NCBI GenBank assembly: GCA_963575745.1
Contig: CAUYUJ010004002.1
Coordinates: 886,663 to 950,662 of the forward strand
Direction of reading: 5' to 3'
Origin: Prorocentrum cordatum
Taxonomy: Eukaryota; Sar; Dinophyceae; Prorocentrales; Prorocentraceae
Length of the DNA: 64,000 nucleotides
The notes beneath the pieces were generated by a model that was given only the letters and a program-made list of their open reading frames with translations, ran no database searches and had not been told where the DNA came from. Positions 55,105-64,000 of this stretch are shown here, in pieces. Position 1 is the first letter of the stretch, and every line of letters starts with the position of its first letter. A program made the position numbers and the translations under genes.

Positions 55105-55715
55105 GAGCGCAGCCATTGGGGCCTTCGGTGGAACTCCTTATGGGGCCACGAAACGTGTGAACGTGTGCCGAAATGGGTGCGGTGGGCGCATGCGAACGCA
55201 GCCACTGGGGCCCTCGGTGGAGCTCCCTATGGGGCCACGAAGCGTGTGAGGGGTGTGTCGAACTGGGCGCGGTGGGCGCACGCGAACGCATCCACGGGGG
55301 GCGTGGGTGAGGCTCCCTATGGGGCCCCGAAACGTATGAGGAGTGTGCAGAAATGGGTGCGGTGGGCGCATGTGAACGCAGCCACTGGGGCCTTCGGTGG
55401 AGCTTCTGTGGGGCCACGAAACGTGTGAGGGGTGTGCCGAACTGGGTGCGGTGGGCGCATGCGAACGCAGCCACGGGGGCCTTCGGTGAGGCTCCCTATG
55501 GGGCCACGAAGCGTGTGTGGGGTGTGCCGAAATCGGTGCGGTGGGCGCATGTGAACGCAGCCACTGGGTCCTTCGGTGGAGCTCCCTGTGGGGCCACGAA
55601 ACGTGTGAGGGGTGCGCTGAAATGGGCGCGGTGGGCGCATGCGAACGCAGCCACAGGGGCCTTCGGTGGAGCTCCCTATGGGGCCACGAAGCGTGTGAGG
55701 GGTGTGCCGAATTGG
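55105..55715 (+). repeat. Satellite array, block II (90-bp units)
   Basis: About seven units of 90 bp with GGTGCGGTGGGCGCATG in place of the GGTGCCGCCATGCG of block I. Confidence 0.95.
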
Positions 55716-55925
55716 GTGATGACGATGACGATGATGATGATGGTGGTGATGTATCGTCGATGATGTCGATGATGATCATGGTGATGACGATGACGATGAT
55801 GATGATGATAATGATGATGATGATGATGCTGGGAGGGGGGAGGAAGGGGAGAAGGAGGAAGGAGGAGGAAGGAACGCGGGGCGACGTCTCTTCAAAACGA
55901 GGACCCAACACCACAGGATGGTCGG
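55716..55925 (+). repeat. GATGATGAC repeat and repeated spacer
   Basis: GATGATG triplets (55716-55827), then GGAGGAAGG runs and the CTTCAAAACGAGGACCCAAC spacer also seen at 54817. Confidence 0.85.
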
Positions 55926-57450
55926 GAACAATCAAAGAGGGTCACTCTGCGCAAACTGCGTTGTTGGCCCCCAGATTACAACAACAACGGCTCCCGCCTG
56001 AGACTCCTTCACGATTTAGCTAGGAAGCCCGCTCCTGCCTGAGACGCCCTCGCATTTTACTCAGGAGTCGCGCTCTCGCCTGGGAGTTCCTTACACTTTA
56101 TCCAAGACTCGCTCTCTCGGCGCTTTGGGGCCGCGCTTTCCCTGGAGACTTGCTTGTAATTTACTTATGAATCGCGCCCTTGCGTTGGAATTCCCCGCAA
56201 CTTACTCAAGCGCCGCGCCCCCGACACTCAGGTCCCCAGAAGTCGCGCTCACGTTTAAGACTCCCTCACAGCTTACTCAAGAATCGGGATCTCGCTGCTC
56301 TTTCGTGGCCCCGCTGCAGCCCTTCATGGCCCCCTCGCTGCCATCCGAAGCCCCTTTGCAACCCTTCGTCGCCCCCTCGCTGCCCTTCGTGGCCCCGTCG
56401 CAACCTTTCATGGCCCCCTCGCTGCCCCCCATGGCTCCGTCGCAGCCCTTCGTGGCCCCCTCGCTGCCCTTCGTGGCCCCGTCGCAGCCTTTCGTGGCCA
56501 CCTCGCTGCCCTCCGTGGCCCCGTTGCAACCCTTCGTCGCCCCTCGCTGCCCCTCGTGGCCCCGTTGCAGCCCTTCGTGGCCCCCTCGCTGCCCTTCGTG
56601 GCGCCGTTGCAACCCTTCGTCGCCCCCTCGCTGCCCTTCGTGGATCCCCGTTGCAGCCCGTCGTGGCCCCCTCGCTGCCCTTCGTGGCCCCATATATGCA
56701 TGCCCGTCGTGGCCCCCGCTCGTTCGCGCCCGTCGTGGCTCCATATGCGTGCGCCTCGTGGCCCCGATGTCGCCCTTCGTGGCCCCCATCGCTGCCCTTC
56801 GTGGTCCCGTCGCTGCCGTCAGTGGCCCCGTCTTTGCCCTCTGCGGCCCGGCATGCTCCTCGTGGCCCCCGCTCGTTCGCGCCCGTCGTGGCCCCATATG
56901 CATGCCCTTCGTGGCCCCGCTGTCGCCCTTTGTGGCCTCCTCGCTGCCCTTCGTGGCCCCGTTGCTACCCTCAGTGGCCCCGTCGTTGCCCTTTCTGTGG
57001 CCCCGCATTATCTGCCCTTCGTGGCCCCCGCTCGTTCTCGCCCTCCGTGGCCCTATACACATGCCCTTCGTGGCCCCGCTGTCGCCCCAGGTGGCCTCTT
57101 GCTGCCCTTCGCAGCCCCGTTGTCGCCCTCGCTCACACTTGCGCTTTCGCTCGTTGCCGTCGTCGTCGTCGTGGTCGGTCCCCTGTCCGTCCCTCTTGGG
57201 GGTCGGGCTGCCGCCAGTCAGCGTTGATGCTGGCCAGACCGACGGTCCGCGGCCGCCCCGCCGCTAGCTGGGGCCCGGCCTGCAGCAGGGAAGAAAGATA
57301 TACCCCCCAAAGGGGGTACGATCGGAGACGAAGAGGGCGGGTATCGAGGGCTTGGGGAATACACGTTGAATGACACTCGAGCAGATAAGAGCGAACACTA
57401 TTAACATTATTGTTTGTGTTATTGTCGTAGTTGTGTTTGCGGTATCTGTT
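55926..57450 (+). repeat. Dispersed TTG-tailed element, copy 5, expanded by a minisatellite
   Basis: Begins with GGGTCACTCTGCGCAAACTG and CTCCCGCCTGAGACTCCTTC, then TCGCGCTCTCGCCTGGGAGT modules. The middle is replaced by about 830 bp of CCCTTCGTGGCCCCGTCGCTG repeats (56300-57130). GACGAAGAGGGCGGGTATCG and a short TTGTTTGTG tail follow. Confidence 0.8.
56295..57130 (+). repeat. CCCTTCGTGGCCCC minisatellite (about 21-30 bp units)
   Basis: Units of the form CCCTTCGTGGCCCCCTCGCTG. Stop-poor, so plus and minus frames of up to 400 codons exist but only repeat the unit. Confidence 0.95.
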
Positions 57451-58660
57451 CTCAAGGTACAAGCCCACCCCGACTGGGCCGAAGCCGTGCCTCCGAGACC
57501 GCGCGTCTCCGGGCCGGAGCGAGCAGCTGCGCTTGGTCCACTGTGGACGCTGGCCTTCCTACAAGAAGGGTTTGAGGGACCTGCGCCACGATCCGCCCAC
57601 GGGGGTGCCCGAGGACATGCGAGTGCGAGGAGGAGGAGGAAGAGGAGGAAGAGGAGGAAAAGGAGGAGGAAGAGGAGGAGGAGGAGGAGGAGGAGGAGGA
57701 GGAAGGAGGAGGAGGAGGAGGAGGAGGCAGGAGGAGGCAGGAGGAGGTGCCATCCTTAGCACTGCGGCTCAGGACGAGACGGCGGGGGGTAGAGGGCGAG
57801 GCTGCGGGGCAGGAGCCGCTGAGCTGCGAACGTGCGGTCTGGAGGAGGACGGGCTCCCTGCCGTTTGGGACCTGGACGCGAGCCTCCTCGAGCGCGACGC
57901 GGGCGCCGAGGATTTCGAGGAGGCCTCTGACCTTGAGGCCTCCGATTGGGGGCTAGAGTAGCCCGCTGAACTGGCTTGTGGCCGCTGCCTCACCTCAACA
58001 CTTCTTGCAGCAGGCGCAGGCGATACGAAAGCCTGCCAGGGAAAATCTTACACTCTTCGTTGGGATGCGGAAGGCACGAGGTACTCCAGGGCTTCTGCGG
58101 GCACCCAGCCCGATGTTGGCGGGCCAGAGCCTTCCCTGGGGCACCGTCTGGCAGGACGGCTTCTTACTTGATGGAGCAGCTGCACCGTCCCGAGCTCACG
58201 GGGCGTACCTAGCCCAAGCGGCGGCATCAGCTTCGAGAGGGTTGATGGCTCCTGTCCTGCTTCCTTCCATTTATCTGTCAATGTTCTTCCTCTTCTACTC
58301 TCAAGATAAGCGCGTTGCACAGCGGAGGTCCTAAGGTGCTGCTGGGAACCCCCGTATGCAGGCACGCGTTGCCCCTCATAGCGCTTACGCGCGCCCTTGC
58401 TCCAGTATGGCATGTGCTTGCCGAGTCCAGCGACGACCACCCTCCCACCCTCCGATCGTCGGCTGTTGCCGAAAGTGCCCCTGGCCCAGGGTGCCCCCAG
58501 GATTTCCAAGGAAGCCCCCACGGCCTCCAGAGCACCCCTCACGAGGCCCAGAGGGCCCCAAAGCCTACAGAGGTGAGCGGAAAGCTGGGGGCACCTGGGG
58601 CCAGGGACACCTTTAGCAACCCCCGAAACCGCCATGGCGGCGCGCACAAAGGGGGTAGGG
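57451..58660. other. GC-rich region with GGA run, no gene recognised
   Basis: A GGA run at 57628-57742. CCAAGG/AGGCCCC motifs at 58480-58620. No recognised gene. Confidence 0.45.
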
Positions 58661-58665
58661 GGAGG

Positions 58666-58710
58666 GGTGAAGGCTTCTTAGAAGGAGGCTGCTTCTAAGA
58701 AACCTTCACC
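58666..58710. repeat. Near-perfect 19-bp hairpin
   Basis: Stem GGTGAAGGCTTCTTAGAAG and CTTCTAAGAAACCTTCACC with one mismatch around a 7-base loop. Confidence 0.85.
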
Positions 58711-59700
58711 CACTCACTCAGACAGTCGCCCCGTGGGACTGTGCCCCGTGGGGCTGCGCCTCGCGCCTGCCGCGGCGGGCGCCCTCTGCTCACTGGCGCT
58801 CTCGGCCGTTTCGGGAACCGCGTGTTGGAAAAAGAGCTCCCTCCGCCCGCGAAACCGCTGCAAGCTGTTAGACGAACTTCCGCGGCGCCAGAACAAAAAC
58901 ACAAGTATGGAAACCATCTCCGTGAGCCTGTTGCGTATCTCAAGCTTCAGGATCGCAAGTGGTGCGGAGGTCTCGAGTTGAATACCCTGCCTGCCCTATC
59001 GGCACGTCTGGGGGTGCGACAGGGCGGAGTTACAAGGAAGAGGGATGGAAGAACGAGGGGAGGGGGGGGGAAGGAAGAAACGAAAAAGGACTCTGACTGA
59101 CTCAAAAGGGGGTCCAGTCCGCCCCGTGTGGTGCAACATATTCGGTGCAATGGATACGTGAGGTGGCAGCAGACTTGGCGCATGCGATCAAATCCCGGGC
59201 GCAGATGTCTTGCTGGATTTGTCGCGGCCAGTATACATTCGTTGCGACACAATTCGACGACTCCTCTGCCGCAGTACATTTGCAATACAGTTTTCCTAAT
59301 TAAGTACAGCCGGCCCGTATCATAAGGATGTGCGATAAGGATGCAATGGCCTTGGACGCCCATTCCAAAGCTTTACGAGCGGGGCGCGGCCAAGGAAGTT
59401 CGGGCGCTGGCAGACTTGGGTTTAGTGGGACCTGGTTCAATGATGTGTACTGGGGGACGCCCCCCCCGCCCCGTTCCACTAACCGGAACTGCCGTCACCC
59501 GAGAAAACACCAGATACGGCAGGCCTGGTTTAGTGACTCTGGCCAATTCAGGGGATCCAGGGCCCCACCACTAACCGGGCCCCTCACCTGGGGCCCTGGC
59601 TGTACCCGAGAAGTGGCCAACGACGGGCCGAGGGGGCAAGGATGCAAGGGTACCCTTGGGAAGGATGCCCATCCTTATTATGCGGGCTGGCTGTATACAG
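58711..59700. other. Mostly unique sequence; small inverted motifs
   Basis: 58935-59030 distantly resembles the segment duplicated at 28.39/28.80 kb (AGCTTCAGGATC). Two small inverted pairs, GGTTTAGTGG with CCACTAACC, bracket 59418-59488 and 59529-59582. The part 59100-59330 is unique and unrecognised. Confidence 0.4.
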
Positions 59701-60345
59701 TCGGGGCGTTGACCTGAGGAACCCTAAATGAGGAACGAGGCCCATTTTTTCCATAAGTTAAGCTTCGATTTCCTATGGATAACATAGAGGACAACCTGAG
59801 GCAAGCTGTGAAACACTTAAGGAACGCGGAGCCCCTCCCCAACGAAAATGGTTCCTTCTCCAGGGCCCCGACTGTATATGGCACGACCCGCTGGACCCGT
59901 TCGGCTTCCGCACTGGGCCCCGCCGCCGCTGGCACCCCGGCGCAGCAGCCGCCGCTGTCCCCGCCGGCGGGGCTGGCCGCGGCACCCGCTTCGGGCACGA
60001 CCTGTCCCTCTGCGTGGCCCCCGTCCCTTCCCCCCCCCTCCTGCGGCCGCCCCCCGCGTCCTCTCCCATCTTCCTGCGTTGTGGCACAATTCGCTGAACG
60101 GTGCCCCCGTTGATATGATAGCTTCTCCGCCAGCGCAGTTGCTCCGCCTAGCCGCCGACGCAGAAAGTATATGGTATATGGCACGCCCCCCCTTTGAGCT
60201 GGGCCCCCTCCTGTGCCAACCCGGCGGAGGCACGCGGGGGATGGCGGGGCGGCGCACCCGCCGCTGGCCCACACGATGAACGAGAGGATCCACGTCTCGA
60301 ACGCCTCGGCAGGGCCGCCGCTGCCCCCTCTGAGACGAAGCTAGC
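59694..60345. other. Inverted TATACAGTCGGGGC pair and GC-rich sequence
   Basis: TATACAGTCGGGGC at 59696 has an inverted partner ending at about 59876. A further GTATATGGCACG copy lies at about 60172. No gene recognised. Confidence 0.45.
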
Positions 60346-60349
60346 AGGA

Positions 60350-60515
60350 GAAGGAGGAGGGGGAGGAGTAGGAGGAGGAGGAAGAGGAGGAGGGGGAGGA
60401 GGAGGATCAGGAAAAGGAGAAGGAAAAGGAGGAGGAGCAGGAGGAGGAGGAGGAGGAGGAGGAAGAGGAGGAGGGGGAGGAGGAGGAAGAGGGGGAGGAG
60501 CAGGGGAGGGTGGAG
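60350..60515. repeat. GGA/GAG tract
   Basis: GAG and GGA triplets with AGGAAAAGG interruptions. Confidence 0.9.
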
Positions 60516-60724
60516 GAGAGGAGCGGGGCCCCAGGTTCGAGCTGCAGACCTCTCCTGGGGCGCGCCCCGACCAAAACCCCGAGGCGGGCATCCAGCCGTG
60601 GCGGGGAGGCCCCCAGGCGGAGCCCCAGTGGTGAGGTTTCGGGCTGTGCACAGGACAATGCCCCCCCCCCACGTTGTCACAGCTGGCCTCAACAGCTAAG
60701 ACGAAACCAAGACGAGGATCAAAT

Positions 60725-60965
60725 CGGGTGAGGATAGATCGAGGATCTCTGAGATCTGGCGGCTCTGGAGTATGTGTCGGGCGCCGCGGCCTTCTCAGAG
60801 CGTTCCGGAACCCTGAGAGCGTTTGGGAACGCTCTGGAACGGATCTATCCTCGTCGTAGCCGCGCCCGGTGTCTCCAATCCTGCCATCGCTCGGACGTCC
60901 ATTCCTCGCGCAATGTTCAGTCTCGTGCGTCCTCGCACGTCCGAGCGATGCCGAACTCTCGATCC
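60725..60965. repeat. Two adjacent hairpins
   Basis: GAGGATAGATC (60731) pairs with GATCTATCCTC (about 60842), enclosing inner partners CAGAGCGTTCC and GGAACGCTCTG. Next to it CATCGCTCGGACGT (60887) pairs with ACGTCCGAGCGATG (about 60938). Confidence 0.75.
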
Positions 60966-61955
60966 CCGATTCCAGATCTCCGACGAATCAGCTCTTTCTG
61001 AACCGGGGATTTTTCTCGTTTTGGCCTGTTGGGCCTGCTGTTGGGCCCCATCTCCTGGACGCGAACCTGCCCCCCCCCCCAGTCCCCCCCCTCCACCCCA
61101 CCCCACCCCACCACAGGGAGGGCCCAGGAGCAAGGAGGCCGCGGAGTGGAAAACAAATCGAATGTCTGGGAGTGTCGAATACACATGGGCCGCGCGATTA
61201 GAGAGTTACCCTCCTCCTCCTACGCTCCGGATGTCTTGCTCAGCGAGTCGCGGCGGCAGCCCTGGCGACAAGCTGTGCCCCGCGAGCGGATAGCATGTCG
61301 CTGGGCTCCGCGGGGCGGGAGACTGGGAAAGCCTCGGGACGTTGAACCTTGTGGACTGGGAGCTGTTTCGCGTGTCGCGCCGAGGCGTGCCGGGCCGGAA
61401 GGGGTGGCGCGAGACCTGAATGGCTCTCGACCACAGCTTGGTCCCGCTTCCTTCTCGTCGTCACCCTTCTGCCCCCCTTGTTCTCCTCGTCATGCTCCTC
61501 CTGTTGCTGCTGCGGCGTCTCCCTGCACCCGGACCACTGGGGCTCCTCGTGCGCATCCGCGCTCCTCATCCGGGTGCAGCTTCCCCATCCTCCCTCTACC
61601 TCCGCCTTACTTGTCGCCCTTCTGATCCCTCTGTCCCCGTCTCTCTTTTCCTTTTTCTCCTCCTCCTCCTCCTGTCATATTCTGCTCCTCCTCCCTCCTC
61701 CTCATTCACATTTGAGCTAGTCATCCCTTCCCTGTCCCGGCCTGTGTGCCTCCTTCCCCCCTCCTAATTCTTACTCGTCCAAAGCATCCCTCCTCTGTCC
61801 CTGTCTGCGTGCCCCGTCACCGCTCCTCCTCTCCCCCCCTCCTGCCCCTTGTCCTCCTCATCCTCGTCCTATTCCTCTTCCTACTCCCTCCTCGTACGCT
61901 TCGTCACCCCATTTTCCTGCCTCCTCGCACGTGGCCGCGCGCCACGTCCGTCAGT
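60966..61955. other. Unassigned region with CTC-rich stretches
   Basis: C- and CTC-rich sequence at 61070-61110, 61460-61520 and 61600-61920, which may form the 3' flank of the adjacent LINE. No gene recognised. Confidence 0.4.
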
Positions 61956-62240
61956 CTACAGCCGCTCTAGCGCCCACCTCGCGGTGGGAATTATGAGGCC
62001 GACCTTGTCGGCCGAGATCGGGCGCTCGGGCTGTGCATGGAGATGCGTGAACAAGATGGTGGCAGCGGCAGGAACGGCGAGGGAGGAGCGAGAGGGGAGA
62101 GCAATGCCAAGACGACCAAGAGGAGAGGTGGACGAGAAAGCCTGGAAATCAAGGTGCAACAGAGAGGCTAGATGACGTGTGAAATGCGGGCAGCACCAGT
62201 AGTGCGCGAGCTCATCAAGCCCGTCACTGCAGCCAAGCAT
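61956..62240 (-). pseudogene. Retrotransposon C-terminal cysteine/histidine segment (frame 3)
   Basis: Reads MLGCSDGLDELAHYWCCPHF, a C..C..H..C-type segment that commonly ends LINE polymerases, then SLLHLDFQAF and a tail to TAG at 61956. It overlaps the end of frame 2 (AMHAWLQ stop) at 62224-62240, where the second frameshift must lie. Confidence 0.6.
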
Positions 62241-63645
62241 GCATGGCGAAATTTTCTTGAAACCTCCTGTCGGTGGCCCATCCGCCCATCAGCACCTTAA
62301 GAACGGCCATCGAGAACGAAACACTGGAACGAGAAAGCTCGGACCGCAGGGCATCCCACGGAAGACCACGGGCCTCAGGAAGTGAGATGGGCATCCACTG
62401 GGCCAGCCGAGAGGCAAAAACCTCAGAGAGACACGGTGGGTGGAGGCTCTCAGAAATCTTGATCTTTAAATGACGTTGAACCTTGAATTTGCTGGGGTCA
62501 GGTGCCTCAGCAATCGCTTCAGCTAGAGATTCGATGGCGAGTTTGGCAGCACGTGAGACACTCCGTTGAGAGCGAGCATTGGACGTGACAAGATGGGAGC
62601 CGACGGGGCGAGGGAAGGCAGCATCAGCAGCAGCAAGGAACTCGCAGAACGAGGGGAGAAGCCAGACATATGGCGAGAGCGTGTGATGGATGACGCGCTG
62701 GACGATGGGGAGTTGCTCTTCGGCAACAGCAGAGAGAGCTGGAAGCGTCTCTCTCCAGGAAACAACGTGCAGACGGCTCGCTGGGATCAGAGCAGCGATA
62801 GAAGTAGCCTGGATACTAGAGACTCGAGGGCCGCCCCACTGGGCGAGCTCAAACCACCCCGCACGGGGGATCACACAGTTCGGGGCCCGAACAAGACGAG
62901 CAAACATTGCTGGCTCTTGTCTGGCAACTTCAGAAGGGAGAGGCAAACATTGAGACACATAGCTGAGCACTGAAGCCACTCTGCTTTCGTAGTTCTGAGC
63001 GGCGACCGAGAACGGCGCACCCTGGGAGGCCCGTCTCGAGCCACGGTCCAGCCATTTGGCGACGGGAGCTCTCCAGGAGTGGAGCAGCGCGGCAGGGCCT
63101 AACCAGAGGCCGAGGTATTTCAGCACGGGAGTGACCTCAAAGCAAGCCCAAGCGGGCAGATTCCCGGCAAGCCATCTCACATATCTACGCGCGAGGATCG
63201 GCGAGTAGGCGTCAGCCAGCGGCGCGATCTTGCATTTCGTCGTCTTCAGCTTCAGCGCCGCAGTCCGTTCAATTGTCGAGAAGGCACGGTGCAAGAGACG
63301 CATGTCTTCCAGTCGGCGAATAGATGCGCCCACGTCATCAGCACAAGCACGCGCAATGCCAGCGGAGTGGCGAGAGAGCGCGGCCTCCATATCAGTGAAA
63401 AAGCAGTCCGTGGCAATGGCAAACAGCGTGCCCGAAGCCAGGCATCCTTGGATAATCCCACAATCCTGAAAGAACAAGAACAGGGTAGAGGTCATAAACG
63501 CACCATAGCACATCACATTCGTGTAAATAGTGTAGACCAGCGTACGCAAAGGGTCGGGTGCATTCATGGAGCCCAGCACTCGGTGAAGCCATTGGTGGCT
63601 AAGACTCGGGAAGGCCTGTCCAAAGTCAGAACTGATAAGGGCGGG
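62224..63645 (-). pseudogene. Reverse transcriptase, palm, thumb and C-terminal part (frame 2)
   Basis: Reads ALIDLPALISSDFGQAFPSL with the motif-A aspartate (DFGQAFPS), then GIIQGCLASGTLFAIATD (motif B, QGC..SGTLF) and ARACADDVGASI (motif C; the usual YADD is CADD, both aspartates kept). FSTIERTAALKLKTTKCKI follows, then about 300 residues without a known catalytic motif. The three catalytic acids survive, so decay is recent or the frameshifts are sequencing errors. A stop at 62226-62224 interrupts the C-terminal zinc-like motif, which continues in another frame. Confidence 0.8.
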
Positions 63646-63653
63646 AAGGTCAA

Positions 63654-64000
63654 TCAGAGCCGAGGGCGAGTGGAATGAATGCGTGAGATGGCGTCTAGTT
63701 CGACGATGGTGTTGCCAAAGTTTCTAGAGCGAATGAATCCTCTCTGTATTTTGGCGGCGAACGATGGCATGATCTTGTTTAGCTGAAGATGGGATACACC
63801 AACAATAATCTTGTTACCAGTGTTTTTGAGGCCGAGGGGTCGAAGAGCACTCGCGGAGCGAATGCATTGATTCTTGACGTCCTCCTCCTCCTCTCCTTTG
63901 GGGGTAAATACCATCAGGACCGAGTTGAAGCCTCTAGACATGGGTTGCCCATTGAGGATCCAGGAGAGGACCTCCAAGAGCACGTCGCAAGCATATGGAC
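63654..64000 (-). pseudogene. Reverse transcriptase, fingers segment (frame 1)
   Basis: Enters from the right edge and reads YACDVLLEVLSWILNGQPMS, then SVLMVFTPKG, IRSASALRPLGLKNTGNKII and AAKIQRGFIRSRNFGNTIVE, followed by LDAISRI. This is the RT1/RT2 region of a LINE polymerase: the TPKG basic stretch, RPLGLKNT and QRGFI..R. It reaches a stop at 63654 just where motif A should begin. The next frame continues without loss of pattern, so a frameshift lies at about 63665-63685. Confidence 0.75.

Larger units (their letters stand above)
61956..64000 (-). mobile_element. LINE-type non-LTR retrotransposon, 3' part, cut by the window edge
   Basis: One reverse-transcriptase open frame spread over three minus-strand frames (63654-64000, 62224-63645, 61956-62240). 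The 5' part lies beyond the window. No poly-A tail or target duplication could be located; the sequence after the stop is C/T-rich on the plus strand. Confidence 0.75.

Noticed and set aside
56125-57373. Frames of 380-397 codons
   Set aside because: Pure translation of the CCCTTCGTGGCCCC minisatellite inside a non-coding element.
59100-59330. Possible tRNA T-arm (GCGATCAAATCCCGGGC) or small gene
   Set aside because: No cloverleaf could be formed, and the open frames on both strands show no recognisable family.
1-64000. CRISPR arrays
   Set aside because: The tandem repeats here are contiguous or degenerate, without regular unique spacers, and the genome is eukaryotic.

Overview
The window looks like nuclear DNA of a dinoflagellate. 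The evidence is a GC-rich, repeat-saturated sequence with few recognisable genes. Those genes are of dinoflagellate style: a BspA-type leucine-rich-repeat/CUB receptor, a PIF1/RecD-like helicase tail, a LINE-type reverse transcriptase and a rhodanese with an N-terminal MGCC. Spliced-leader-like relics lie about 60 nt upstream of two start codons, and the best exon joins use GT, GC and GA donors. The species cannot be fixed from sequence alone. Every gene I recognise is on the minus strand.

Layout. 1-8.9 kb: repeats only (polypyrimidine tracts, a dispersed element at 1.0-1.86 kb, a satellite at 3.66-4.19 kb, TATG repeats, CCAAGA-type repeats). 8.96-10.03 kb: the last part of a helicase with one frameshift, followed upstream by six copies of a 160-bp repeat. 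11-15 kb: GATG repeats, a diverged tandem duplication and a 195-bp palindrome. 15.6-16.04 kb: an intact single-exon rhodanese gene. 16.3-17.2 kb: an 840-bp GTC tract. 17-30 kb: mostly repeats, one exon of a voltage-gated channel (S4 helix, 21.7 kb), a large CTC/GAG mirror (24.2-24.9 kb) and two copies of a short inverted-terminal-repeat element.

30.0-48.06 kb is the main gene. Five minus-strand exons join in phase into a predicted 2,423-residue membrane protein: signal peptide, coiled coil, six CUB-like modules, about 29 BspA-type leucine-rich repeats, a cysteine-rich stalk, about eight membrane segments and a cytoplasmic EF-hand. Its introns hold microsatellites, a third copy of the inverted-repeat element and some unassigned coding-like open frames.

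48.6-57.5 kb: five copies of a non-coding dispersed element, with a CATAA-type 1-kb repeat and a large 77/90-bp satellite between them. 57.5-61.95 kb: repeats and hairpins. 61.96-64.0 kb: the 3' part of a LINE reverse transcriptase broken by two frameshifts and running off the right edge.

The genes do not form an obvious pathway. The receptor is the coherent biological object. The other striking signals are repeat families whose paired copies in this one window let their boundaries, target duplications and orientations be read directly. Exon joins are my own choices from frame, protein pattern and splice dinucleotides, with no transcript support.
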